Assembly (NCBI GenBank): GCA_036404435.1
Contig: DASWZN010000034.1
Span: 124,001-188,000, forward strand
Direction of reading: 5' to 3'
Length of the DNA: 64,000 bases
Source: DASWZN01 sp036404435
Lineage (GTDB): Bacteria > Acidobacteriota > Terriglobia > Bryobacterales > Bryobacteraceae
The translations under genes were made by a program, and so were the position numbers. The notes below the pieces were generated by a model that saw only the letters and a program-made list of their open reading frames with translations, was not told the origin of the DNA and searched no databases. Below, one piece after another: positions 33,353-41,430 of this stretch (position 1 is its first letter; each line of letters opens with the position of its first letter).

Positions 33353-35489
33353 AGCACCGGATTACAGTTGGCCCGCTCCCGAGAAGCGGCGCGTCATCGG
33401 AAAGCGGCAGAGCCGCCTGGATGGTGCGGCCAAGGCTTCCGGCCGCGCGAAGTATTCCTACGATCTCAACCGGCCGGACATGCTGTACGGAGTCATTCTC
33501 ACCTGCCCGTACGCCCACGCACGGCTCACCGCCCTCGACACCAGCGCCGCTGAAAAGTCCAAAGGCGTCGCTTCCATCGAGCTGATGGCGAAACCGGGCG
33601 AGGAGATTCAGTACGCGGGCTACGAAGTGGTGGCTCTCGCCGCCGAAACCGAGGACCAGGCCCGCGACGCTATCCGCAAGATCAAGGCGGAATACGAGGT
33701 GTTGCCGCACTTCGTCAACGAGCAGGACCTGAAGAGCGCCGGCGCCAATGCCAAGCCTTCCGGCGAGCAGACCGCCGGCGATCCCGACCAGGCCTTCAAG
33801 GACGCCGACGCGGTTTCCGAAGGAGTCTACGGCGTCCCGGTCATCAACCACTCGTGCCTCGAAGCCCACGGCCAGGTCATTCAGCGAAAGGGCGACCAGC
33901 TCGACTACTGGCCTTCGACGCAAGGCGTCTCCGTGCTGGGCGGCGACCTCGCCAAGATGCTTTCGTTCCCCGCCACCGGCGTCCACACGCACATGGACTA
34001 CGTGGGAGGCGGCTTCGGCAGCAAGTTCTCCCCTGACCGCTGGGGGCCGGCCTGCGCGCAGCTCTCCAAGAAAGCCGGCGGCCGGCCCGTGAAGCTCTTC
34101 CTGGATCGCGCCACCGAGCTGACCATCGCCGGCAACCGGCCGTCCTTCTACGCCAACATCAAGCTCGGCGCCAAGAAGGACGGCACCATGACCGTCTGGC
34201 AGTCCAATTCCTGGGGCACCGGGGGATTCGGCGGCGCCACCATGCCACCGCTCCCCTACGTCTACCGCAACGTGCCCAACCGGCGCCTGACTCACGTATC
34301 CGTCTCGACCAATGCCGCCCAGCAGAAGGCGTGGCGCGCGCCCAACAATCCCCAGGCGTCCTATCTGACCTGCTGCGCCATGGACGACCTGGCGGCCAAG
34401 CTCAACATGGACCCGGTCGAGTTCTTCACCAAGAACGCGAACTACACCAACGCCCCTGAAGTCTATAGCGGCCAGTTGGCCAAAGCGGCCGAATTGGCCG
34501 AGTGGAAAAAGCTGTGGCATCCGCGCGGGCAATCCGGCAACAGCCCGGTGAAACGCGGGTTGGGCCTCGGAGTCTGCACGTGGTTCGGCCTAGGCCACGC
34601 GAGCAACTGCCACACGACGATTCATCCCGATGGTTCGGTCGCGGTCGAGCTCGGCAGCCAGGACCTGGGGACCGGAACGCGCACCGTGATCGCCATCGTG
34701 GCCGCCGAGACGCTCGGTCTGCCCGTGCGCGCCATCACCGTCAACATCGGCGACAACAAGTATCCGGAGTCCGGCCCGTCCGGTGGCTCGACCACCGTCG
34801 GCGGCGTCTCCGCATCCACCCGCAAATCGACCATGAACGCTCTGTTGAAGCTCTACGAGGTGGCTGCGCCCGCTCTGGGAACGACGCCCGATCAGCTCGA
34901 GGCCGCGGACGGCAAGATTCAGGTCAAAGGTACGCCCGCCAAGAGCCTGACCTGGGCCGCCGCGTGCCGCAAGCTCGGGACGCGGACCATCACCGAAATG
35001 GGCGCCAACGCCCAGCGCGGTCCCGGCGGCCTGATCGGCGGCGGCGTCGGCGGCGTCCAGATGGCCGACGTGTCCGTCGATACCGAAACCGGCATCGTCC
35101 GCATGAACCGCATGGTTGCCGTCCAGGACTGCGGGATGGTGATCAACCCCAAGACCGCCGAGAGCCAGGTCTTCGGCGCCTGTATCATGAGCATCTGCGC
35201 CGCCCTCACGGAAGAGAAGATCTACGACTCCCAGACCGGCCGCGTGCTCAACCCCGATATGGAGTTTTACAAGCTGGCCGGCATCGGCGACGTCGGGGAT
35301 ATCGTGGTCTACCTCAACACGGAGCCCGAGTACGACAAACGCGGCGTGATCGGCCTGGGCGAGCCGCCGACGGTCGGCGGCCTGGCCGCCATCGGGAACG
35401 CCGTCACCAACGCCATCGGAGTCCGTGTTCCTATGCTGCCCCTGACACCCAACAAGGTGCTGGCGGCGCTCGAAGGGAGGAACGCCTGA
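33345..35489 (+). CDS. Molybdenum hydroxylase molybdopterin-binding subunit (PaoC/XdhA-type)
   Basis: 714 residues from the ATG at 33345, after CAAGGAGG. It belongs to the xanthine oxidase family large subunits. Recognisable parts are the N-terminal hammerhead domain (RLDGAAKASGRAKYSYD), the cofactor motif YVGGGFGSKFSPD, the QAKAWRAP-like stretch QQKAWRAPNNPQASY, and SQDLGTGTRTVIA. The active-site Glu occurs in VIGLGEPPTVGG near the C-terminus. Such enzymes hydroxylate aldehydes or N-heterocycles using water. The substrate is not evident. The stop overlaps the start of the FAD subunit gene as TGATG. Confidence 0.92.
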   Translation: MPEAPDYSWPAPEKRRVIGKRQSRLDGAAKASGRAKYSYDLNRPDMLYGVILTCPYAHARLTALDTSAAEKSKGVASIELMAKPGEEIQYAGYEVVALAAETEDQARDAIRKIKAEYEVLPHFVNEQDLKSAGANAKPSGEQTAGDPDQAFKDADAVSEGVYGVPVINHSCLEAHGQVIQRKGDQLDYWPSTQGVSVLGGDLAKMLSFPATGVHTHMDYVGGGFGSKFSPDRWGPACAQLSKKAGGRPVKLFLDRATELTIAGNRPSFYANIKLGAKKDGTMTVWQSNSWGTGGFGGATMPPLPYVYRNVPNRRLTHVSVSTNAAQQKAWRAPNNPQASYLTCCAMDDLAAKLNMDPVEFFTKNANYTNAPEVYSGQLAKAAELAEWKKLWHPRGQSGNSPVKRGLGLGVCTWFGLGHASNCHTTIHPDGSVAVELGSQDLGTGTRTVIAIVAAETLGLPVRAITVNIGDNKYPESGPSGGSTTVGGVSASTRKSTMNALLKLYEVAAPALGTTPDQLEAADGKIQVKGTPAKSLTWAAACRKLGTRTITEMGANAQRGPGGLIGGGVGGVQMADVSVDTETGIVRMNRMVAVQDCGMVINPKTAESQVFGACIMSICAALTEEKIYDSQTGRVLNPDMEFYKLAGIGDVGDIVVYLNTEPEYDKRGVIGLGEPPTVGGLAAIGNAVTNAIGVRVPMLPLTPNKVLAALEGRNA

Positions 35490-36469
35490 TGCAAGCCTTC
35501 GAATACGCAAGTCCGGAAACGGTTCGGGAGGCCGCCGGTCTGCTCGCCAAGAGCTGGGGAGAGACGGCCGTCCTGGCCGGCGGCACCGACCTTCTCTCGC
35601 TCATGAAGGACAACATCGAGACGCCCCGGCGCGTGGTGAGTCTCAAGGGCGTCAAGGAAATCCTAGGCATCGCGAAGACCCCCGCGGGCCTGCGGATCGG
35701 CGCGCTGGTCACGCTCGACGAGCTGATGAACGACCCGGGCGTGCGCGCGGCTTATCCGTCGCTCGTGACCGCCGCGCGGGGCGTCTCGAGCCCCCAGCTT
35801 CGCAACATGGGCACGCTAGGCGGCGACCTGTGCCAGCGCCCCCGCTGCTGGTACTTCCGCCTGGGTTACGGCCTGCTCGCCAAGGACGCGAAGGGACAGA
35901 GCCTGGTCCCCAACGGCGATAACCGCTACCACGCCATCTTCGGCGACACGGGCCCGGCCTACTTCGTCAGCGCCTCCAGCTTCGGCCCGCCGCTGGTCGC
36001 GCTCGGCGCCAAGGTCAAGCTCGTTTCGCCTAAGGGCAGCCGCGAGCTTCCCGTCGAGAAGTTCTTCGTCATTCCCACTGGCGATGGCATGCGGGAGACG
36101 GCGGTCGCCCCCGATGAAATCCTGACCCAGATCCTGGTGCCGCCGGCGGGGCACAACGCAACCTGCGAGATACGGCAGAAGACCGCGCTCGATTGGCCGC
36201 TCGCCACTGCCTCGGTCGCCCTACGCATGAAGGGCAGCACGGCGGCCTCCGCGAGCATCGTGCTCGGGCACGTGGCGCCGGCGCCGTGGCGCGCCGCGGC
36301 GGCCGAGAAGGCGCTCGTAGGCCAATCGCTCACGCCCGACGTCGCCGAAGAGGTCGGAAAGGCCGCGGGTGAGGGCGCGACCCCGCTCAGCGGCAACGCC
36401 TACAAGGTTCAACTCGTCCGTGTCGCGGTGAAGCGCGCGCTTCTCGAAGCCGCGCGCGGGAGGGCATAG
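35489..36469 (+). CDS. Molybdenum hydroxylase FAD subunit (PaoB-like)
   Basis: 326 residues, start in a TGATG overlap. The FAD-binding stretch is VLAGGTDLLSLMKDN, followed by RIGALVTLDELMNDP and SPQLRNMGTLGGDLCQRPRCWYF. In PaoB and 4-hydroxybenzoyl-CoA reductase this loop continues with two more cysteines that hold a 4Fe-4S cluster. Here the loop keeps NRYHAIFGDTGPAYF but only the two CQRPRC cysteines, so the extra cluster is probably absent. The C-terminal CO-dehydrogenase flavoprotein domain is complete. It shuttles electrons to an external acceptor. It is third in the operon. Confidence 0.9.
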   Translation: MQAFEYASPETVREAAGLLAKSWGETAVLAGGTDLLSLMKDNIETPRRVVSLKGVKEILGIAKTPAGLRIGALVTLDELMNDPGVRAAYPSLVTAARGVSSPQLRNMGTLGGDLCQRPRCWYFRLGYGLLAKDAKGQSLVPNGDNRYHAIFGDTGPAYFVSASSFGPPLVALGAKVKLVSPKGSRELPVEKFFVIPTGDGMRETAVAPDEILTQILVPPAGHNATCEIRQKTALDWPLATASVALRMKGSTAASASIVLGHVAPAPWRAAAAEKALVGQSLTPDVAEEVGKAAGEGATPLSGNAYKVQLVRVAVKRALLEAARGRA

Positions 36470-36472
36470 GCG

Positions 36473-36676
36473 ATGGAACAGCAACCGGAGATCAACGCCG
36501 CGGGCGGCTCGCGCTGCGAGAACCTCCGCTGGAAGGGCGTCTTCCTCGGCGACGAGGCCCCGCAGGCGGATTCCATCTGTTGGTGCCTGATGACCCAGAT
36601 CGGCATGGGGCCGGACGGGAAGCTCGTGGACCGTTACGAGTGCAATCCCGCGCGGGCGTGCTACCGGGGGCTGTAG
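36473..36676 (+). CDS. Small cysteine-containing protein after the molybdenum hydroxylase operon
   Basis: 67 residues from the ATG at 36473, three bases after the FAD subunit stop. It is cytoplasmic by appearance and has five cysteines (RCENL, SICWC, RYECNPARACY). The CWC and CNPARAC spacing could bind metal or iron-sulfur, but no family is recognised. Its close spacing suggests co-transcription with the hydroxylase genes and perhaps a role in their maturation. That role is inference only. Confidence 0.55.
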   Translation: MEQQPEINAAGGSRCENLRWKGVFLGDEAPQADSICWCLMTQIGMGPDGKLVDRYECNPARACYRGL

Positions 36677-36714
36677 TCTCGTAGCGGAAAAGCAGAAAAG
36701 GCCAAAACATTGCC

Positions 36715-36905
36715 GGCCGCGGATAAACGCCGATAAACCCGCATGGCCCTTGGCGGGCCACCCATAGAACATGGAAGGCACCGTGTACCCGAAATGTTCG
36801 TCGGTTTTAGGAGAATCCGCGTTTTGAGCACGATACGTGATTTTTCGGAACAACGCGGATTGAAAACAAGTGATTTATCGGCGTTGATCCGCGTTCACCG
36901 GCGGC
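36715..36905. repeat. Nested inverted-repeat element (family F)
   Basis: Outer arms: GGCCGCGGATAAACGCCGAT (from 36715) pairs with ATTTATCGGCGTTGATCCGC (about 36873-36892) with few mismatches. Inner arms: AATCCGCGTT (36814-36823) and AACGCGGATT (36852-36861). It fills most of the 314-base gap at 36677-36990, which has no gene. Words of the type CGGATCAACGCCGAT recur as intergenic repeats in other bacteria, from memory. Confidence 0.7.
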
Positions 36906-36962
36906 CCAGATTGTGTTCCCGCGCTTCTTCGTCATGCATCCGGCGCTATATTAGTAAGTAGG

Positions 36963-36977
36963 CTGAGTCGTACTCAG
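36963..36977. promoter_or_regulatory. Palindrome abutting the ribosome site of the DUF1326 gene
   Basis: CTGAGTCGTACTCAG, a 6-base stem with a 3-base loop, is followed immediately by AGGAGG and the ATG at 36991. It could be an operator or a stem that affects access to the ribosome site. Confidence 0.4.
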
Positions 36978-36990
36978 AGGAGGTAACTGG

Positions 36991-37674
36991 ATGCGAAATT
37001 CCGTGTATGTGTTTCTGTGCGCCTTACTCGCCGTCCCTCTCTTATCCGGCGCGGGACTCACTAAGTCCAATCTGCGTGGCGCGTACATCGAGGCGCGCAA
37101 CGCCGATGTCTACACCGGCCCGTGTTTCGCCAATGGCGAGGCGGGGCAGGTGGGCGACCTCGCGGTCCTCGGCTGGCGTATCGAACAGGGAAGCTGGGAG
37201 GGCGTACCTCTCGACGGCCTTTCGGTCGTGGGCATCGTGCGCGCCGGCAACACCTTGGGCGCGGGTATCAGCATCTATCCCGTCCGCTCCGTGCTGATCG
37301 TCGACCAGCGGGCCAACCCGGAACAGCGCGCGGCGCTACGCAGCCTCGCTCGGCGCATGGGCGGCGAGTTGCTCGAAGACGTGGTTCGCGTCGAATATGC
37401 GCCAGTCTCGCTCACCATCAAGAACAACAGCGTTCATACCGCCACGGCGACGCTCGAGGCCGGCGCCCTGGCAAGGATCGAAACCCGCGCGCTGCGCTCC
37501 TCCGACGACATCTGTCACAACGAGGAGACTTTCTATCCTCCGCTCACGCACGTGGATCATGCTATGCCCGCGTTCACCGTGGCCGACCGGTTCGACGGCC
37601 AGGGCCTGGGCGAGACCTGGAGCGCTCCAGACAAACGCAGCGCCTTCGTGGGCAGCTTCCACTACGCGGACTGA
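36991..37674 (+). CDS. Secreted DUF1326-family protein
   Basis: 227 residues from the ATG at 36991, with GAGGAGG upstream. A signal peptide covers residues 1-21 (VFLCALLAVPLLSGAGL). The mature part begins NLRGAYIEARNADVYTGPCF and contains GDLAVLGWRIEQGSWEGVPLDGL, the DUF1326 pattern. CHNEETFYPPL lies near the C-terminus. Its function is unknown; exported DUF1326 proteins have no settled biochemistry that I know. It is transcribed alone and converges with the sugar isomerase gene. Confidence 0.75.
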   Translation: MRNSVYVFLCALLAVPLLSGAGLTKSNLRGAYIEARNADVYTGPCFANGEAGQVGDLAVLGWRIEQGSWEGVPLDGLSVVGIVRAGNTLGAGISIYPVRSVLIVDQRANPEQRAALRSLARRMGGELLEDVVRVEYAPVSLTIKNNSVHTATATLEAGALARIETRALRSSDDICHNEETFYPPLTHVDHAMPAFTVADRFDGQGLGETWSAPDKRSAFVGSFHYAD

Positions 37675-37680
37675 GCGGTC

Positions 37681-38544
37681 CTACGGCCTGGTGGGCTTGG
37701 CCGTCAGAACCTGCCGGCAGAATGCGTAGCAGCGCTCGACTGCGGCCACCGGGTCTGGGCCCTTGTAGTCGTAGTCGATCATGGCCGGGATCGTCGCCTT
37801 CTTGCCCTGGATCAGCTTCAGCACTGCCGCGAGCGGCGTGTTGCCCTGGCCGAACGGCACGCTCTCGCCGTGGTCCTTCTTGCGGTCTCTGAGATACACC
37901 GCAAGGGTATGATCCAGGTGGCCGGTGATGAACTGCACCGCATCGTAGCCCGCCGCCGCGAAATCCCCAAGGTCCAGACCGATCCCGATACTGGAGTTCC
38001 CCCTCATGGCCGCGGCCAGATCTTCGGGACTCGACAAGTCGCCCGGCGTCGTGCCGTCGCGGTTGCGCAGCCCGACGGCCATCCCGGCCTTAGCCGCCAG
38101 GGCATTCAGCCGCTTGGCCATGCTGGGCGGTGCGGAAGCCGTGATCATAGTGGTTCCCAGCGCCTTTGCCATCTCGAACCCGCGCTCGGTCTCCCGGTCG
38201 CTGAAATCCTCGTCGAAATCGTAGTTGTAGGCGAGGATCTTCAGCCCCGCCTTGGCGAAGCTGCTGGAGATCAATTGAAACTGCTCGATGGCGATGGTCT
38301 CCCTCCACTCGCGCAATCCCTTGCGGCTCAGCCGGGGCGGCACTACATGGCCTTCCCACAACTCACAGTACTCAATGCCCACCCGAACCATCGCGGCCAG
38401 GGCTTCATCCAGCGTCCGGTCGCGGAAGCTGCGGCTCTGGATACCGACGTTCACGCCGCGAATCGTGGAATTCGGTTTGGCCACCAGGCGCCCCGCCGAA
38501 AACGCCCCCAGAGCGATCTTCGCCAGATCACGTCTCGAATACAT
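37681..38544 (-). CDS. Sugar phosphate isomerase/epimerase-type TIM-barrel protein, Tat leader
   Basis: 287 residues from the ATG at 38544, preceded by GGAGGACC; an upstream in-frame extension was rejected. The N-terminus MYSRRDLAKIALGAFSAG is a twin-arginine leader. The AP-endonuclease-2-like barrel follows (VNVGIQSRSFRD, VRVGIEYCELWEGHV, KILAYNYDFDEDF, GIGLDLGDFAAAGYD, PAMIDYDYKGPD), with Glu, Asp and His residues of the usual metal site partly visible. Such proteins isomerise sugars or inositols. Many exported acidobacterial members have unknown substrates. It lies beside, and on the same strand as, the sulfatase-like and glycosyltransferase genes. Confidence 0.8.
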   Translation of the reverse strand: MYSRRDLAKIALGAFSAGRLVAKPNSTIRGVNVGIQSRSFRDRTLDEALAAMVRVGIEYCELWEGHVVPPRLSRKGLREWRETIAIEQFQLISSSFAKAGLKILAYNYDFDEDFSDRETERGFEMAKALGTTMITASAPPSMAKRLNALAAKAGMAVGLRNRDGTTPGDLSSPEDLAAAMRGNSSIGIGLDLGDFAAAGYDAVQFITGHLDHTLAVYLRDRKKDHGESVPFGQGNTPLAAVLKLIQGKKATIPAMIDYDYKGPDPVAAVERCYAFCRQVLTAKPTRP

Positions 38545-38673
38545 GCGGTCCTCCAAAACCGGGCCTTCCGGACAAGGCCGGACGCACACCGGCACCGTGG
38601 GGAATCATAGCATCGAGCCCGGTTTCTTGCTACGAAAATCTTTAGACGGCAGAATTGCCTGCCTCGCGGGTCG

Positions 38674-39921
38674 TCAGAACTGCTTCGACCAGCCGTCGAG
38701 GGTCTGCGTGAGGCCGTCGCGGACGTTCAGAAACTGCGTGCCGGCGTACTGGTTGACCTTCTCCCCGGCGTCGTGCTCTACGTCGTACAACTCGTTCGGC
38801 CCGCCCTCCCGCAACACCAGCTTGTAAGTCTTGTCGCGTACCATGCGCGCTTTGCCGAGTTCGCCGAAGCCGAGATTGGCCCAGGGAAGCTTCTTCGGGA
38901 ACGGCGAGTTCACGACGGCTGAAAGATAGCTCCGGCCAGGCAGGTTCGCCGCGGCGCCGGGCGGTGTGGCACCGGTCAACTCGCAGATGGTCTGGAAGAG
39001 ATCGAACGACCGCACCAGTTCGGGCCGCAAAGATCCGGGCGGGATGCGGCGCCCCCATTGCCAGATCGCCGGCACCCGAACCACCTCCTCGAACATGTTG
39101 GGCGGATTCGAAGCGAACCCGTCGCCCCACAGGCCGTGCCGGCCAAGCATCGATCCGCAGGTGGCGGTGAAAACGATAACCGTGTCGTCGCGCAGCCCGC
39201 GCTCGTCAAGTTTCTTGACGAGGCGCTGGACCTCGTCGTCCAGGGCCGTGACCGAGGCCGCCGCACCGCGAATGGCGCCCACCAGGTCCTTTAAGATGGC
39301 CTTGGTCGCCGTGGCGTTGGAGGCCGCGGGCTCCCAGCCGACCGAGTCAAAACTGACGCCCCGGTAGAGATCGGTATACTTCTGCGCAACCACGGCCGGG
39401 AGCTGGTAGCTCGCCGTCAGGAAGAACGGCTGCCCGTGCTGCCGGGAATCCAGAAACTCGAGCGCCTTCGCGCTGACGGCGCCCGCGTCCGGGGATTTCT
39501 CCCAGAACTTGATTCCGTGCTCGGAGCTGTCCCCGAAGTCCCACGTTCCGCAATAGCCGCAGTCATAGCCGGCGGCGGCCAGGGCGTCGGAGAGCAGCGC
39601 CTCGTTCCCGAGCACAATGGGGCCATCCGCCTGGATGCCAAGTTGGTGCGGCGTTCGGCCCGACAGCAGCGTGGCGCGGCTGGGTGCGGGCTCGGGCGTC
39701 GCGACGAAAGCGCGAGCAAAGCGGGCGCCGCTACGCGACAGAATGTCGATGTTCGGCGTTCGGATCTCGCGGTTGCCGTAGCAACCGAGCATGTGGGCGC
39801 CCAGGCCGTCCACCACGATCAGCAGGACGCTCGGATGCGGCGGGGTCCGTTCGGCTGAGAACAGCGGGAGAGCGGCGGTGCCTAGGAGCAGTTCACGACG
39901 AGTTAGACGCACGGATACCAT
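38674..39921 (-). CDS. Sulfatase-fold protein lacking catalytic motifs (probable pseudoenzyme)
   Basis: 415 residues from the ATG at 39921. A short leader with TRRELLLGTAALPLFSAE suggests Tat export. The alkaline-phosphatase/sulfatase fold is clear: PSVLLIVVDGLGAHMLGCYGN, RTPNIDILSRSGARFARAFV and GLRDDTVIVFTATCGSMLG. Every catalytic motif is changed. The formylglycine motif CxPSR reads PAPSR with Pro78 at the modified position. The metal pair DD is Asp38-Gly39, and the DHG motif is Thr254-Cys255-Gly. It therefore probably does not hydrolyse sulfate esters. It may bind a substrate or have a structural role. It lies 1 base from the ArnT-like gene. Confidence 0.82.
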   Translation of the reverse strand: MVSVRLTRRELLLGTAALPLFSAERTPPHPSVLLIVVDGLGAHMLGCYGNREIRTPNIDILSRSGARFARAFVATPEPAPSRATLLSGRTPHQLGIQADGPIVLGNEALLSDALAAAGYDCGYCGTWDFGDSSEHGIKFWEKSPDAGAVSAKALEFLDSRQHGQPFFLTASYQLPAVVAQKYTDLYRGVSFDSVGWEPAASNATATKAILKDLVGAIRGAAASVTALDDEVQRLVKKLDERGLRDDTVIVFTATCGSMLGRHGLWGDGFASNPPNMFEEVVRVPAIWQWGRRIPPGSLRPELVRSFDLFQTICELTGATPPGAAANLPGRSYLSAVVNSPFPKKLPWANLGFGELGKARMVRDKTYKLVLREGGPNELYDVEHDAGEKVNQYAGTQFLNVRDGLTQTLDGWSKQF

Positions 39922-39922
39922 C

Positions 39923-41392
39923 CTACAACGGGACGCGCGGGGCAGGCAGTTTGGCCTGCCCTTGGACAGGCGGAAGCACCTGCCCCACAGCGATCGGGCG
40001 CGGGCTCGTCCGGCAGTCGGGAAGCGGCGCGACGGAGTAGTAGTTCAGCCCGTAGAGCCACCCGCGGTTGACCTCCGCTACGCAGACTTCGCTGCTTCGC
40101 GTCTCGATCTGGCGCCACGTGCCACGGGCCGAGACGGTGCGATCCAGAACGGGAAACGTCTGCGCTTCGATCCAGACGGCCCCGCCGAGTGTTGCGGCCG
40201 CCAGCGCCGCGACGGCCAGCTTTCGCTGTCCGGCGCGCGCCATCAGCCAGACACCGGCTGCCAGCACGATGCCGGCGGCGGCGCCCCATCCCACGAGGCC
40301 AGTCCAGGCGTGCGTGACACCCATCGCCAGGGCGTCGGGCAGGCCGGCGGCTACGGTCGGGATCAGGCCCAGCAGGAGCGCGCAGGCCGTTAACAGCGCT
40401 GGCGCCCAGGCGGATTCGGCCAGTTCAAGCCCGGCCAAGGCCGCAGCCGCTGGCAGAAGCGGCATCAGATAGCCCGGCAGCTTGTTGGCGGCAGCCGAGA
40501 GGAAGACCATCCCGAAGACCAGCCACAGAAGGAGGAACTTGCGTCGCCGGTCCCTGTATAGGCTCTTCCGAACGAGCAGCGCCAGCAGCGGAGACCAGGG
40601 GAATAGCGCCGCCACCAGGATGGGTCCGTAGAACCAGAACGGCTGCGGGTGCGGAAGCGCGCCCCCGGTGAACCGCGCCAGGTGTTGCTTCCAGAAAAAC
40701 TCATCGACGAACCGGTTGCCGTAGCGCGCGGTGACGACGGCATACCAGGGCACGGCGATCGCCAGGAACGCCAGGATCGGGCCGGGCCGTAGAAGATCGC
40801 GCAGCCGCGCACGGCCCATCCAGACCAGAGGCAGCGCCAGCGCCAGCGGCAGCAAGCCCTTCGCCAGCACGGCCACGCCGAGCAAAGCGGCTGCCGGAAC
40901 CAGCGCGCGCCTCTCCCCGCGCTCCACCCAACCCAGCGAGAGCAGCATCGCGGCCGAGAACGCCGCGCTGACGGGCAGGTCCGTCACGCCAACGTGGCCG
41001 AATACGAGCCAGGCGGCGCAGGTGGCCAGAATAGCGGTCGAGTAGAGCGCCGGCGCTTCGCCAAACTCGCGGCGCAACGTGCGCCAGTAGAAGAAGAGGA
41101 AGCCCACCGCCAACAGCGCCACGCCCAGCCGCGGCGCCAGATCCTCGCTCACTCCCGCGCTGAATGCGGCGGCCGTCATCCAATACAGCAGCGGCGGCTT
41201 CTCGAACCAGGGCTGGCCCCCGAGGCGCGGCGTCACCCAATCCCCCGAGCGCGCCATTTCGCGGCCGATCGAGGCGTAGCGCGGCTCATCCGGGCCGAGC
41301 ATTCCGACGCCGGTGAGGCTGTAGAAAAAGAGTAGGTAGCAGGCGGCGGCGAGAGCGAAAACGGCCGCCACCCGTCGCGGCGCGATCGGCAC
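39923..41392 (-). CDS. ArnT/PMT-like membrane glycosyltransferase
   Basis: 489 residues from a GTG at 41392. About eleven to twelve hydrophobic helices are present. The first periplasmic loop has GPDEPRYASIGREMARSGDW and the WFEKPPLLYW motif of ArnT-type, lipid-linked sugar transferases that use an Asp base. AANKLPGYLMPLLPA matches the later conserved loop. It probably moves a sugar from a polyprenyl phosphate to a lipid or protein on the periplasmic side. Its last 21 residues (GQVLPPVQGQAKLPAPRV and neighbours) are encoded by a palindromic repeat at 39938-39988, so the native C-terminus may have been replaced. It is followed after 1 base by the start of the sulfatase-like gene on the same strand. 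Confidence 0.85.
   Translation of the reverse strand: MPIAPRRVAAVFALAAACYLLFFYSLTGVGMLGPDEPRYASIGREMARSGDWVTPRLGGQPWFEKPPLLYWMTAAAFSAGVSEDLAPRLGVALLAVGFLFFYWRTLRREFGEAPALYSTAILATCAAWLVFGHVGVTDLPVSAAFSAAMLLSLGWVERGERRALVPAAALLGVAVLAKGLLPLALALPLVWMGRARLRDLLRPGPILAFLAIAVPWYAVVTARYGNRFVDEFFWKQHLARFTGGALPHPQPFWFYGPILVAALFPWSPLLALLVRKSLYRDRRRKFLLLWLVFGMVFLSAAANKLPGYLMPLLPAAAALAGLELAESAWAPALLTACALLLGLIPTVAAGLPDALAMGVTHAWTGLVGWGAAAGIVLAAGVWLMARAGQRKLAVAALAAATLGGAVWIEAQTFPVLDRTVSARGTWRQIETRSSEVCVAEVNRGWLYGLNYYSVAPLPDCRTSPRPIAVGQVLPPVQGQAKLPAPRVPL
39938..39988. repeat. Double-hairpin repeat (family A) in the 3' end of the ArnT-like gene
   Basis: 51 bases with stems GGGGCAGGC...GCCTGCCC and ACAGGCGG...CACCTGCCCCA. 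It has the same length and layout as 63021-63071 and 54885-54934, with some mismatches. It is read in frame as the ArnT-like protein tail. Confidence 0.82.
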
Positions 41393-41430
41393 TCATCAAG
41401 TATAGCGGCGGCGCACTATACTAGTGAGCC

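Noticed and set aside
34502..36469. 655-codon plus-strand frame across the molybdenum hydroxylase genes
   Set aside because: Arg-rich shadow up to 35489; after that it simply joins the true frame of the FAD subunit, whose real start is the ATG in the TGATG overlap at 35489.
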